DNA of 64,000 bases from Enterococcus malodoratus ATCC 43197 (GCF_000407185.1 NZ_KE136482.1:744001-808000), one strand, 5' to 3'. Positions 38,301 to 46,497 are shown, numbered from the stretch's first letter. Notes: generated by a model not told the origin, from the sequence alone. A program made the numbers and translations.

Positions 38301-38754
38301 TGAATGTTACCTCCTATCAACTCATGGGCAATTTACTTAGGAAATATCATTGGTATCAAAATTTAAGATATAAAATTGTGAATAGTTGAACAACTATAGT
38401 ATACAACGATAAACGATGTCAGTAAATAAAGGTAATACGATAGAAAAATGATGATATTTCCCGATATATCAGCGTTTTTGAGTCCATTTTTTTAAGAAAC
38501 TACTAGAAATTAAATACCAGTTTTCTTTACTTTCTGTATAGTTATTGGATGTGAGTTTGATTCAAAAATTTGCCATTTTGACGATTATATTTGATAGATT
38601 GTATCGATACTCTTTCTCTTGAATGAAAAATAGCCCAATCATCAACTAAGGATGATTGAGCTTCATGATGATAATAAATAGTTCAAATTTCTATTTGGGG
38701 AAAAATAAAACGATCCTAGATTTAATACTTATATTAGTTTCTACAACATTGATT
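38301..38754. other. Intergenic region
   Basis: Holds the hairpin at 38626-38662 and is otherwise AT-rich without a recognisable gene. The first 100 bp should contain the lipoprotein promoter. Confidence 0.3.
38626..38662 (-). terminator. Minus-strand terminator
   Basis: Stem GCTCAATCATC / GATGATTGGGC on the minus strand followed by TATTTTT. It probably ends transcripts coming from the GH25 gene or the fragment at 38755. Confidence 0.65.
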
Positions 38755-38919
38755 TTAATATCCTAAAGATAACAACAGCTCTAATCCCATTTTCCTGAAT
38801 TTTTCCCATTTTGGAGCATTTTCTACGGCTTCATCTGTCCATAAATTTTTATCTTCATTCATTTTATCTAAGTAATTATCTATCTCTAATCCTATAGCTA
38901 ACTGTTCTTTTGCAGTCCT
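38755..38919 (-). pseudogene. Fragment of an unrecognised gene
   Basis: An open minus-strand frame of about 54 codons (ends KWEKFRKMGLELLLSLGY) with good coding character but no start codon before an in-frame stop at 38920. An internal ATG gives 35 residues without a ribosome site. It is probably the tail of a lost gene; the family was not recognised. Confidence 0.3.
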
Positions 38920-38958
38920 TTAATAAACATTATTAATTTAGCTAAACCATGTATTGTG

Positions 38959-40305
38959 TTACTTGGCATACCATGCAAGACCTTCATAACGCCAACCGTG
39001 TTTGACTAGATTATCCTTTTCATAGCTGTTTAGCGTATAATGATGCGCTCCCGCTTTAGCATTAGGATTGTACAGTCGGTGCAGCATGTTAGCTCCACCT
39101 GAAGACCAGCCGACTCCTTCGTATCTCCAGCCAACTTTCACTAAATGGTCTTTTTCTGAAGCATGCAGCGTATAGTGATGGTCCCCGGCGTTCGGATTAT
39201 ACAGGCGGTAGACTGGATTGCCTGATGTTGGTGCGTTCCACCCAATTCCTTCATCTCTCCAGCCTTTAGAGATCAAATTATTCTTTTCAGCGACATTTTG
39301 CGTGTAAAAATGTTCTCCGCTGTTGGGATTATACAGTCTGTACATTTGTACACTGTCCGCTGGCGGTGTCGTCGTTGGGTTACTAAAAATCGAGGTGTAA
39401 TCAGCATTGATATCGAAATTTCCACTTATCCCAGGAAACGAGAATTGGGAGGACCATTGCCACGCACCATATTGCGTATAAAGATTTGTTGTCGATAACG
39501 TGTATGGGTACGCCGCAACCCAGATATTCTTATTGCCGATAGTATTCCCATTGATCAGCCCGGAATTGAGCCAATGCAATCCGATATAATGACGAACATT
39601 TCCATAACCTAATGCTTTAAGCCGATTTTCAAAGGCTCGAGAATTAGTTGTATGATCTGATTTCCCAGCGATATTCGGCTCTTCAATATCATTTACCATG
39701 ACTGTGCTGGTACTCAAGCCAAATCTTTTCGCAGTAGCCGCAAAGTAATCCGCTTCAGCTGCGGCCTGAGCATCTGTCGTAAACCAACTGTAATGATACG
39801 CAGATACCTTCATCCCAGCCGCTTGAGCATTATTGATTTGCGATTGTGCATAAGGATTCGTGTAGCTTGTCGCCTCAGTGAGCTTGACCACAACGCCAGT
39901 TAAGCCATACTCCTTCATCTTCTGAAAGTTCGCAACGGTTAGATTGCCATTATGTGAAGAGATATCAATAAAGCTCTTGCTTGGAGTATTGTTATTTGTA
40001 GCAGAGACAGATGGTAGCGAAGCATACGGCTGAATAGACTGATAGATATCCGATCTCCCACGCGGCATCGATACGGTCCCATCTGTGGTATCCAATTGAG
40101 AAAGATCAGCAACATCATTTCCCTCTTCTTCGATAACCTCTTCTGCTGTCTGATTTGCTTCTTCGCTGGAAGGAGCAGTTTCAGAAGAATCCGTGACGCT
40201 GACAGCTGTTTCAGAAGTATTTTCCTGACTTTCGCTGGCGTTCACACTAGTGATATTCAAGCTTATTATGGTTAATAAAGTGATTCCTAAAAGTTTTTTC
40301 TTCAT
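38959..40305 (-). CDS. GH25 muramidase with three C-terminal DUF5648-type repeats
   Basis: 448 residues from the ATG at 40305 (GGAGG 5 bases upstream; the frame is open to 40341). A signal peptide (LGITLLTIISLNITSVNASE) and an acidic Ser/Thr linker precede the GH25 domain (about residues 105-305). That domain holds SFIDISSHNGNLTVANFQKM with the catalytic Asp, and MVNDIEEPNIAG. Three repeats of about 42 residues follow (YRLYNPNSGEHFYT, YRLYNPNAGDHHYT, HRLYNPNAKAGAHHYT), the DUF5648 type, likely wall-binding. It is a secreted peptidoglycan hydrolase. Confidence 0.9.
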   Translation of the reverse strand: MKKKLLGITLLTIISLNITSVNASESQENTSETAVSVTDSSETAPSSEEANQTAEEVIEEEGNDVADLSQLDTTDGTVSMPRGRSDIYQSIQPYASLPSVSATNNNTPSKSFIDISSHNGNLTVANFQKMKEYGLTGVVVKLTEATSYTNPYAQSQINNAQAAGMKVSAYHYSWFTTDAQAAAEADYFAATAKRFGLSTSTVMVNDIEEPNIAGKSDHTTNSRAFENRLKALGYGNVRHYIGLHWLNSGLINGNTIGNKNIWVAAYPYTLSTTNLYTQYGAWQWSSQFSFPGISGNFDINADYTSIFSNPTTTPPADSVQMYRLYNPNSGEHFYTQNVAEKNNLISKGWRDEGIGWNAPTSGNPVYRLYNPNAGDHHYTLHASEKDHLVKVGWRYEGVGWSSGGANMLHRLYNPNAKAGAHHYTLNSYEKDNLVKHGWRYEGLAWYAK

Positions 40306-40368
40306 GTCTGCCTCCAGTTTTGTTTTTATTTTGTAGTTCACAGTTTTGAAAAATCATAGATAGAAATA

Positions 40369-40402
40369 GAGGTCGGACAATTCACTCTGTCTGACCTCTT
40401 AT
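40369..40402 (-). terminator. Terminator of the surface-protein operon
   Basis: AGAGGTCGGACA / TGTCTGACCTCT stem, T-rich on the minus strand. It lies downstream of the four surface genes and of the small frame at 40431. Confidence 0.65.
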
Positions 40403-40430
40403 CGCCTTGGATGAGCGTTTACCGTTTCAA

Positions 40431-40577
40431 CTATTTATAGCCTACTGCCACTGAATTAAATCCTAAGTAGTTCAAAAAGACATTAATCACAATACCTTCT
40501 TGGGGATGGCAGCCATCTTTGCTTGTATTGCTGTTGTATTCTTCTAACTTGAATACCTTTATTGTGCGAAAGCCCAT
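40431..40577 (-). CDS. Possible 48-residue small protein at the operon's end
   Basis: ATG at 40577, with GAGAGGGGATAGG upstream, beginning 7 bp after the stop of the LPRTN protein. It has a single Cys (SKDGCHPQEG) and ends NYLGFNSVAVGYK. There is no signal or membrane segment. It could be real or a remnant of a longer gene; no family was recognised. Confidence 0.35.
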   Translation of the reverse strand: MGFRTIKVFKLEEYNSNTSKDGCHPQEGIVINVFLNYLGFNSVAVGYK

Positions 40578-40584
40578 ATCAATC

Positions 40585-40929
40585 CTATCCCCTCTCTGTT
40601 AGGCTCTTTCGTTTGTTTAGAAAACACCTGATTAAAAATGAGAGAAATACGAGTGAAATGCCTAGCAGACTCATACCGTGTTTGATTAAATCATTCGTTC
40701 TAGGCAGATACGACTGATTCGCTGCGAGGCTGCCGCCAGCTTGTGCTGAGTTGCTTTTCGTATCCGGTAGCTGCTCATTGGGTGGTTGTCTGTCTATTTC
40801 AGTCATACTCTCTTTTTCAGGAATGACTAGATCAATCGTCGTTTGATTAGCAGCTTTTACAGTAGTTGGCGCTTGAACCATGCCTATCAGCAGAAAAACA
40901 CTTCCAATAATAAAATAGATTCGCTTCAT
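40585..40929 (-). CDS. Small sortase-type surface protein with LPRTN motif
   Basis: 114 residues from the ATG at 40929 (GGAGGAAG upstream). An N-terminal signal (MKRIYFIIGSVFLLIGMVQA) and a short polar mature part are followed by LPRTN, a membrane helix (MSLLGISLVFLSFLIRCFL) and NKRKSLTERG. The layout is that of a wall-anchored protein, but the fifth residue of the motif is Asn rather than Gly. It is last of four surface genes behind an Mga-like regulator. Confidence 0.75.
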   Translation of the reverse strand: MKRIYFIIGSVFLLIGMVQAPTTVKAANQTTIDLVIPEKESMTEIDRQPPNEQLPDTKSNSAQAGGSLAANQSYLPRTNDLIKHGMSLLGISLVFLSFLIRCFLNKRKSLTERG

Positions 40930-40952
40930 GTTTTTCACTTCCTCCAATACGT

Positions 40953-41429
40953 TTACTGAGGACTAGCAGTAAATACCAATGTTTGAGAATACCCGCCTGC
41001 CAATTTATTACCCTGAGGAACACCAAATTCAATAGAAGCAATTTCTGTTTCAGCCACTTCATATCCTGAGAAACTTCCTACGATCGGATCACTCATTAGT
41101 ACCGGTGAGCTATTAACATTAAGTGAACTTGTTAGCGTATCCGAACTGCTTCCATTTCTCTCCAATTTGATTTGTCCATCTGAATCCATTCCGCTTGTAA
41201 TCGATACGCCAATCGTCTGTCCAGGATCTAGATTGCGATTGACCGTCTTGATGCTCATATTCGTTACAGTATCCGCATTTAGCTCCACTCGTTGTGGAAT
41301 AATTAATGTATACGTGCTATCGACATCATATTCCACCGCTGTAGTATCCGCGGAAGCAATAGAGCCTAACCCGCAAATTCCCAGCGTAATCATTCCAATT
41401 GTTACTCCACCTAAAAGTTTGTTCATCAT
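40953..41429 (-). CDS. Secreted WxL/pilin-like surface protein
   Basis: 158 residues from the ATG at 41429 (GGAGG 8 bases upstream). The signal peptide is followed by a beta-rich domain with YTLIIPQRVELNA at its start and GGYSQTLVFTASPQ at its end. The same pattern (IPAKISLNS ... GSYQGILTFDITYR) ends the InlB-like protein at 41947, so the two share a domain. There is no sorting motif, so it may be retained by binding to wall or partner proteins. Confidence 0.65.
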   Translation of the reverse strand: MMNKLLGGVTIGMITLGICGLGSIASADTTAVEYDVDSTYTLIIPQRVELNADTVTNMSIKTVNRNLDPGQTIGVSITSGMDSDGQIKLERNGSSSDTLTSSLNVNSSPVLMSDPIVGSFSGYEVAETEIASIEFGVPQGNKLAGGYSQTLVFTASPQ

Positions 41430-41457
41430 AATCGTTTCCTCCAACTTCATTTTTTTA

Positions 41458-41934
41458 TTACACTACATTGATTGTTAAATTTATTTCAGAACCATTTAAT
41501 GGTGACTGAACCTCGTCATAGGTAAAACATTCATATTTCAGTACAGCATTTTCAAGCGTACCTTCAGCCAATTCGTTTGCTAAATCGATCGTATAGAGAC
41601 CTTTCCCCGGCTCGATCAATTCCGATTGCCACAGTTGATCGCCATCAGGAGACATCAACGTCAGCTTAAAGTAGCAATCATTGACGTCGGGATTATGGAA
41701 ATTTACTTGCTGCTGTTTTGAATTTGCAGCAAATTGCAGCTCAGAAAAACCCGGGATAGCAATTGAATCTGTCTCGCCGTTCGATTTTTTATTCTTGTTT
41801 CCATCCCAATCAACAGCGGAAGAATCTATCCCCATCAAGTTTCTCTCACCTTGCAGGTAGAAATACCCGCCGAGCGCACCGATAAGCAGCAGCCCAGATA
41901 GGACGATAGTGATTATTTTCTTTTGATTTGTCAT
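41458..41934 (-). CDS. Membrane-anchored extracellular protein of the surface operon
   Basis: 158 residues. The N-terminal membrane anchor (IITIVLSGLLLIGALGGYFY) has no clear cleavage site, so it is probably a single-pass protein. The extracellular domain reads like a beta sandwich (NFHNPDVNDCYFKLTLMSPD). Related proteins accompany InlB-repeat proteins in other Firmicutes. It lies 12 bp after the InlB-like gene and 28 bp before the next. Confidence 0.65.
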   Translation of the reverse strand: MTNQKKIITIVLSGLLLIGALGGYFYLQGERNLMGIDSSAVDWDGNKNKKSNGETDSIAIPGFSELQFAANSKQQQVNFHNPDVNDCYFKLTLMSPDGDQLWQSELIEPGKGLYTIDLANELAEGTLENAVLKYECFTYDEVQSPLNGSEINLTINVV

Positions 41935-41946
41935 TTCATCTCCTCC

Positions 41947-42582
41947 TTATCGATACGTGATATCAAACGTTAGAATCCCTTGATAGGAACCAGTTTGGAC
42001 TTCTTTTGGTTTCTCAAAGCTTATACTTGCTTCCTTTGTTTTTTCATTCTCATCTGATTTGACAGACACAACATTCCATTTTGACTCCGGGTCCATAGAT
42101 TGCCAAGACAACTGAGTCACTGCCTTGATTTCTGAATGATTTTTATTCGTCAACGTTAGCTGCGTCGCATCGTTCAATTCGCTATTCTCATTTTTGAGGC
42201 TGACTGCTAGTGTCTTTTCTCCATTATTTGTTGCCGATAGAGATAACTCTTCCTCTGAATTCAAAGATATTTTCGCAGGTATTTGGACAACGTATTCTTC
42301 GATCCATTTAGCATAGACAGTGGTATCTTGTTCCGCGATCGTATTAAAATCAAACCGTTGTGCATACTCCCTGTCGAGATACCAACCCAAGAAGGTAAAG
42401 CCATCCTTCGTTGGTTTGGCCGGTTCCGTCCAGATGCCCCCAATGTTCGTTTCAACATCGTTAATCAAACTCCCGCCCATTGAATCAAACGTTAGTGAAA
42501 CAGCTTGAACAGCGATCGGTGAAAGATTCCCAACAACTAAAAAAAGAACAGCGCTTTTTAACACACTATTTTTCTTGTTCAT
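41947..42582 (-). CDS. InlB B-repeat (Listeria-Bacteroides repeat) surface protein
   Basis: 211 residues with a signal peptide ending near VQAVS. A single InlB B-repeat covers about 28-92 (LTFDSMGGSLINDVETNIGG, then GFTFLGWYLDREY and YAKW). A beta-rich domain, shared with the protein at 40953, makes up the C-terminal half. No anchor is present. It is first in the surface operon after the Mga-like gene, from which it is separated by a terminator. Confidence 0.8.
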   Translation of the reverse strand: MNKKNSVLKSAVLFLVVGNLSPIAVQAVSLTFDSMGGSLINDVETNIGGIWTEPAKPTKDGFTFLGWYLDREYAQRFDFNTIAEQDTTVYAKWIEEYVVQIPAKISLNSEEELSLSATNNGEKTLAVSLKNENSELNDATQLTLTNKNHSEIKAVTQLSWQSMDPESKWNVVSVKSDENEKTKEASISFEKPKEVQTGSYQGILTFDITYR

Positions 42583-42711
42583 TGTGCCCTCCTCTCAATA
42601 CTATAATTTGTATTTTATCAGCTCTGTCGGCCAGCGAATGTCGGCTTATTTTATATATTTAAAAAATGACTTCACTCGCTAGAACATCATCGCCTCACTG
42701 TTTTATGACAA

Positions 42712-42758
42712 ATAAAAAAACTGATAGTCAACAAACTTTTATCGTTGTTGACTATCAG
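42712..42758 (-). terminator. Terminator of the Mga-like gene
   Basis: 14-bp stem CTGATAGTCAACAA with its complement, followed on the minus strand by seven T. It separates the regulator from the surface operon, so the operon needs its own promoter between 42583 and 42711. Confidence 0.85.
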
Positions 42759-42773
42759 CTCATAATGGAGCAG

Positions 42774-44291
42774 TTATTTTTTCAATTTATTCGTCGCTAT
42801 TTCTGCGAGCTGCTTATTCAGCTTTTCGTAGTCGCCTTCAGCTAGTTTTGTATGCACATAGACAATCGGATGCTTAATCTTAAGTGATTTGATTACTTCT
42901 TTTGACAATAGAAAGTCACTGATAAACAGATCAATTTTCCGATCATATTCTTCTACTACTTCTATATTATAATAGGCAGAAAAATTGGCCTTGAATTCCT
43001 GCGTCAACAATTCATTTGAGACGATCGATAAAACAGCGACTTTGATCTCCTTAGTATGCTTGGAAAGATTAATGTATTTATCAAGAATCAGAACATACTC
43101 CTTTTCAAGATAAGTTTGATCCAACTTTGTATAAGCCGACGCATTTGAATCCATTATTTTTCGAATCAGCTGTTTAAGGTAATCAATTTTAAAGAGCTTG
43201 CTTGGGTGCCGAGTGAGCGCCCTATAAACAGGCAAACTACTATCTAAATCCAGATTCATATCTTCAAACAGAAGTGTCCGATAATGTGTACTCATCAATG
43301 CATAAAGAATTTTATTCTTTTCAATAGTAGAGAATGGGATCAAAAAATTTTGCTCCAGCTGCTCGACAAACAAGTAAATACTGGCTAAAAAATCCAAATC
43401 CTGCAGCCGCTTATCTAAATAAAAGAATGGTGGCGGCGTTTCAATCGTCGAATAGTTGCCAAATGCCAGAATGCAGCTAATTAAAACACTAGATGTGTAG
43501 TTGACATACGCATCATTCGCATTGACCAGATAGGTTTTCATATTTAGAACAAAAGAACGGTACGTATCCTCTTCTTCAATTAAAGGTGGTGAATACAGCG
43601 GAGCATTTATATCTGATAGAAACTGCCCCTTCTTATCCCTCAACAGATGGATCGCCGTGTAATAATGAACGAGTAAGGTCTTATCTATCGTTCCGGAAAC
43701 ATAGATTTCCTTTGGACAATCCGCCAGCAGTTTTGAAATTTCAAAATAATGAATGAAAGAAAACGGCCATTCTCCTCCACCATATACAAACAAATACAAA
43801 ACTGAATAATACAATCGAATCGCTAATTCATTTCCGACAATCGCGACTTCTTTATCCGTTGAAATAGACATATGTCTGCTATCCAGCTTTTCATTCAGCT
43901 GTTTGACCGTCTGCCTAATAGAAAAATAGGACACATTCATTTTATTTGCCAATATCTTCATAGTAGGAAATGATTCCGTCAGCAGCAGCTGCAATAATTG
44001 AAATTTAAGCGACTTTTTCAAGTAAGCACTAAACATGAATTGAATGCCTAAATCCTCTTTTATCTCCAAAGAAAATAACTGCTGCTGCGGAGAATGAACG
44101 ATCGTAAAATCGTTATAGCCAAATTCCTTAGCATCCAAATTTACTTTATCAACCGTAGCGACTAACGTTGGATAGGTGACCTCTAATGCATCTAAGAGCT
44201 CTGTTTGTGCTATAGAATGGTTCTTTGAGTAAAAAATGAGTTCAATCATCTCGATTTTTTTCTGGTACCTTAAATCCAACAGCTCTCTCAT
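42774..44291 (-). CDS. Mga-family transcriptional regulator (second)
   Basis: 505 residues of the Mga/RofA/HTH type. The N-terminal helices (HSIAQTELLDALEVTYPTLV) and a second HTH (TMKILANKMNVSYFSIRQTV) are followed by a PRD-like middle and an EIIB-like C-terminal part (KVAVLSIVSNELLTQEFKAN). It is more distantly related to the one at 11067 than a recent copy would be. It precedes the surface operon on the same strand and probably activates it. Confidence 0.8.
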   Translation of the reverse strand: MRELLDLRYQKKIEMIELIFYSKNHSIAQTELLDALEVTYPTLVATVDKVNLDAKEFGYNDFTIVHSPQQQLFSLEIKEDLGIQFMFSAYLKKSLKFQLLQLLLTESFPTMKILANKMNVSYFSIRQTVKQLNEKLDSRHMSISTDKEVAIVGNELAIRLYYSVLYLFVYGGGEWPFSFIHYFEISKLLADCPKEIYVSGTIDKTLLVHYYTAIHLLRDKKGQFLSDINAPLYSPPLIEEEDTYRSFVLNMKTYLVNANDAYVNYTSSVLISCILAFGNYSTIETPPPFFYLDKRLQDLDFLASIYLFVEQLEQNFLIPFSTIEKNKILYALMSTHYRTLLFEDMNLDLDSSLPVYRALTRHPSKLFKIDYLKQLIRKIMDSNASAYTKLDQTYLEKEYVLILDKYINLSKHTKEIKVAVLSIVSNELLTQEFKANFSAYYNIEVVEEYDRKIDLFISDFLLSKEVIKSLKIKHPIVYVHTKLAEGDYEKLNKQLAEIATNKLKK

Positions 44292-44556
44292 TCAGTTCAG
44301 TCCTTTTCCTATTTCTATATTAATATATTAGATTAAACCCAAATGAATTAACAATGATAACCTTGTTTTTAAACTTATTTTAGTATCTAAGAAGACGTTC
44401 CAACTACGATTATTGCCATTAAGAATTCAAATTATAATCTTTATGTTGATACATAAAGCACAGAAATGTATTCCAAATAGCTGTTAATTTAGTCCCAAGG
44501 TCTTATTCCAATAACCCCCTTGCATAAGGTACACTTAGATAAAAGGAGGATTTCTT
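44292..44556. other. Intergenic region between divergent units
   Basis: AT-rich. It should hold the promoter of the Mga-like gene and of the small plus-strand gene at 44557. No clear pair of boxes was fixed. Confidence 0.3.
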
Positions 44557-44736
44557 ATGAAATGGACGAGCTCTATCAAACCAAATGTATTCTTTTATAT
44601 CGGAATAATTGTTGGTATTGTTAATGCGGTCTTTCTAGGTTTCAACTTCTTTCTATCCCTTTTGAGCATCGCTATAATTTTGTTTTCAGATACCTTTACA
44701 GAGGCAATTAATACTTTTTTAAAAGGCAGTCATTAG
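44557..44736 (+). CDS. 59-residue membrane protein
   Basis: MKWTSSIKPNVFFYIGIIVG begins a protein with two hydrophobic segments, ending FLKGSH. AGGAGG lies 7 bases before the ATG, a strong site. The stop codon lies inside a hairpin (GGCAGTCAT / ATGATTGC) followed by six T, so the gene is compact and self-terminated. The function is unknown. Its size and layout would fit a bacteriocin accessory, toxin-like or immunity peptide. Confidence 0.6.
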   Translation: MKWTSSIKPNVFFYIGIIVGIVNAVFLGFNFFLSLLSIAIILFSDTFTEAINTFLKGSH

Positions 44737-44752
44737 ATGATTGCTTTTTTCT
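44722..44752 (+). terminator. Terminator overlapping the stop of the 59-residue gene
   Basis: GGCAGTCAT-tag-ATGATTGC hairpin followed by T6. Confidence 0.65.
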
Positions 44753-44929
44753 ATAAGACATGTGATTGGCTAGTTTTTCATAGGATCATTCGCGATACTT
44801 TCGGTATTACATTCATCAGTCAAATAGCTGCTAAACGGAAATTTTCATAAATCAGTTTAAATTCTACTGCTTAATTGTGACTTTTTTTATTGTTTGCATA
44901 CTACATGATAAGCAAAATTATTATTTAGG

Positions 44930-45064
44930 TACCGTTCGCGGTTGACACTCTTTTTCAGTTTGTTACTATTATTTGTGAGCTAGGTCTCTTTCTTAAACTA
45001 ACACTCTATTAAAAACTCCTAGTTCATTTTCATTAACCGCTGCCCCCTAAATGCAGCGGTTTTT
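44930..45064 (+). ncRNA. Candidate small RNA unit A
   Basis: Begins with TACCGTTCGCGGTTGA (44930-44945). This overlaps a near-consensus promoter: TTGACA (44942-44947), 16 bases, TACTAT (44964-44969). It ends at a strong terminator, AACCGCTGC / GCAGCGGTT plus T5 (45035-45064). The predicted RNA is about 90 nt, from about 44976. It has no ribosome site or open frame of note. Unit B, 700 bp away, has the same upstream 16-mer and the same TGTG-GCTAGGT internal motif. Confidence 0.55.
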
Positions 45065-45198
45065 GTGTGTTTTATACTATGTATTTTCGTCGGTCACCGA
45101 ACTACTCATTAGATTGTTGCCAAGTTCAACTCGAGATTAATATAATTAATAGAATAATCAAGTATACAATATGAGTATTAACTCTCATCGAAAAAAAA

Positions 45199-45320
45199 CT
45201 AACTTTTGGGACGACCTTTTTCTTTCATAGATCCAGTTAATGTAATCAATTCTCTTTTTTTAACTTGTTCAATTTCAGTTAATGCTGCATACTTAAAAGC
45301 GGGGTGATGAATTTGAAAAC
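45199..45320 (-). pseudogene. C-terminal fragment of an unrecognised gene
   Basis: Minus-strand frame reading HPAFKYAALTEIEQVKKREL and ending TGSMKEKGRPKS at a stop at 45199. It has clear coding character but no start. It overlaps the 5' part of the plus-strand peptide at 45313, so at most one is functional. The family was not recognised. Confidence 0.3.
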
Positions 45321-45444
45321 ACGTCAATTAATACCTATCGTGGCTATTTGGTGGATTGCAATAGCCTCATGTGGAATGATCACAGGAATTACTATTTCGA
45401 GTAACTTGAAAGACAGAAAAAAAATTTGTAAAGACTCCGAATAG
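45313..45444 (+). CDS. Small single-span membrane peptide
   Basis: 43 residues from a TTG at 45313, with GGGGTG 6 bases upstream; an ATG at 45307 adds two residues but overlaps the ribosome site. One membrane span (LIPIVAIWWIAIASCGMITG) is followed by a basic tail (NLKDRKKICKDSE). The stop is inside a terminator hairpin. The layout resembles small toxic or holin-like peptides. It lies between the two small-RNA-like units. Function unknown. Confidence 0.45.
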   Translation: MKTRQLIPIVAIWWIAIASCGMITGITISSNLKDRKKICKDSE

Positions 45445-45457
45445 AGAGTCTTTTTTA
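45431..45457 (+). terminator. Terminator of the small peptide gene
   Basis: AAGACTC-cgaatag-GAGTCTT hairpin followed by six T, overlapping the stop codon. Confidence 0.75.
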
Positions 45458-45629
45458 CTTGATAGCTCCAATTAGCGTTGCTTATTCTTCCCCTTCGCTC
45501 TATCTTTACTAAATATTTCTCCCTTTTACTATAATCACTACAAGCAGTCTTTCATATAATCTGTCTCCTCTTCAAAGAACTTATCCATCCATTAAATACA
45601 GAATTATCTTAATCATTTTTCCTCCTTGC

Positions 45630-45778
45630 TACCGTTCGCGGTTGAAAACTATAGTTCTATATTGCTAAAATTTATAAGTCTATCGGAAAATAGACAACCT
45701 ATGTGTGTGCTAGGTAAACTACTGACAAGTTTCCCTTACCTAGCTTGGACTGCCGCCTCATATTGCGGTGGTCTTTTT
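45630..45778 (+). ncRNA. Candidate small RNA unit B
   Basis: Starts with the same TACCGTTCGCGGTTGA (45630-45645) as unit A. Promoter boxes are TTGAAA (45642-45647), 18 bases, TAAAAT (45666-45671). The predicted transcript of about 100 nt contains a perfect 9-bp hairpin GCTAGGTAA / TTACCTAGC (45709-45744) and ends at a CCGC / GCGG hairpin with T5 (45748-45778). No open frame of note. Probably a regulatory RNA related to unit A. Confidence 0.5.
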
Positions 45779-45960
45779 CTATATAATTGCTTCGATTAGT
45801 TGACTTTTTTATTTTTATCAATCAATTTTTACTATATGTTTAAAATTCATTCCGAAAATATATTATTAAATGTTCGATTGTTTTGTTTCAAATCATTTTC
45901 CATATATTTTACTTTTATTAAATGATAAAATGTCCTTGAAAATAAAAGGAGTTGTTTATT

Positions 45961-46455
45961 ATGAAAAAGATTTTTAATTTTTCATTATTAGGTATACTGT
46001 TTGTTAATGTAATGTCCCCAATTTCAGTTAGTGCTGCTGAAAGCCAACCAGAACCACAAGTTGCTAAATCAAGTATACAATCTGAAATATCTCCACTAGC
46101 GACGCCTTATAAAACCAAAGTGACTCTCGATAACGGTGAATCGTTTAAGATATCTAGAAAGTTTGGATATGTTGTTTATGATGGGCAATCTGCACGAACT
46201 TCTTTCAGAGTTATTTCTAATGATTACGAAATGAAGCACATGAAAATTTCTGTGTTAGGTTCTGATGATCCTTGGTATAATCAAGAATCTTTCTCCTATG
46301 ATTCTGGATTTCAATTACCTCAAATAACTATGGCACTACCTAGAGAGCTTGGTGTGCCACAACTTCATGATGTTAACTTTGAATTGACAAATTATTCGCC
46401 AGGAAAGGTAACATTTGATATTGAAATTGACTTTTTTATTATTAATTTAAGTTAA
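45961..46455 (+). CDS. Secreted protein of unknown function
   Basis: 164 residues from the ATG at 45961 (AGGAG 9 bases upstream). The signal peptide (MKKIFNFSLLGILFVNVMSP) is cut near SVSAAE. The mature part is beta-rich (KTKVTLDNGESFKISRKFGY) without Cys or an anchor motif. It is followed by a small terminator. No family was recognised; it could be a secreted effector or an inhibitor-like protein. Confidence 0.65.
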   Translation: MKKIFNFSLLGILFVNVMSPISVSAAESQPEPQVAKSSIQSEISPLATPYKTKVTLDNGESFKISRKFGYVVYDGQSARTSFRVISNDYEMKHMKISVLGSDDPWYNQESFSYDSGFQLPQITMALPRELGVPQLHDVNFELTNYSPGKVTFDIEIDFFIINLS

Positions 46456-46465
46456 ATTTCACAAC

Positions 46466-46497
46466 ACTCTAGAGAGTCTTTTAGGCTCTCTTTATTT
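46466..46497 (+). terminator. Terminator of the secreted-protein gene
   Basis: GAGAGTC-ttttag-GCTCTC hairpin followed by a T-rich stretch. Confidence 0.55.

Noticed and set aside
45105-45175. Hydrophobic 20-codon minus-strand frame (MRVNTHIVYLIILLIILISS)
   Set aside because: No ribosome binding site and no terminator in the right place; hydrophobicity follows from AT-rich sequence.
45550-45625. Very short minus-strand frames with ribosome sites (MIKIILYLMDG and MKDCL)
   Set aside because: Too short to support as genes and without conserved features; could be a leader, but no downstream gene follows on that strand.
44930-45778. Fst/par-type type I toxin-antitoxin locus
   Set aside because: The RNA units fit the antitoxin style, but no Fst-like toxin frame converges on either terminator, and the terminators are not bidirectional. 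Reported only as candidate small RNAs.
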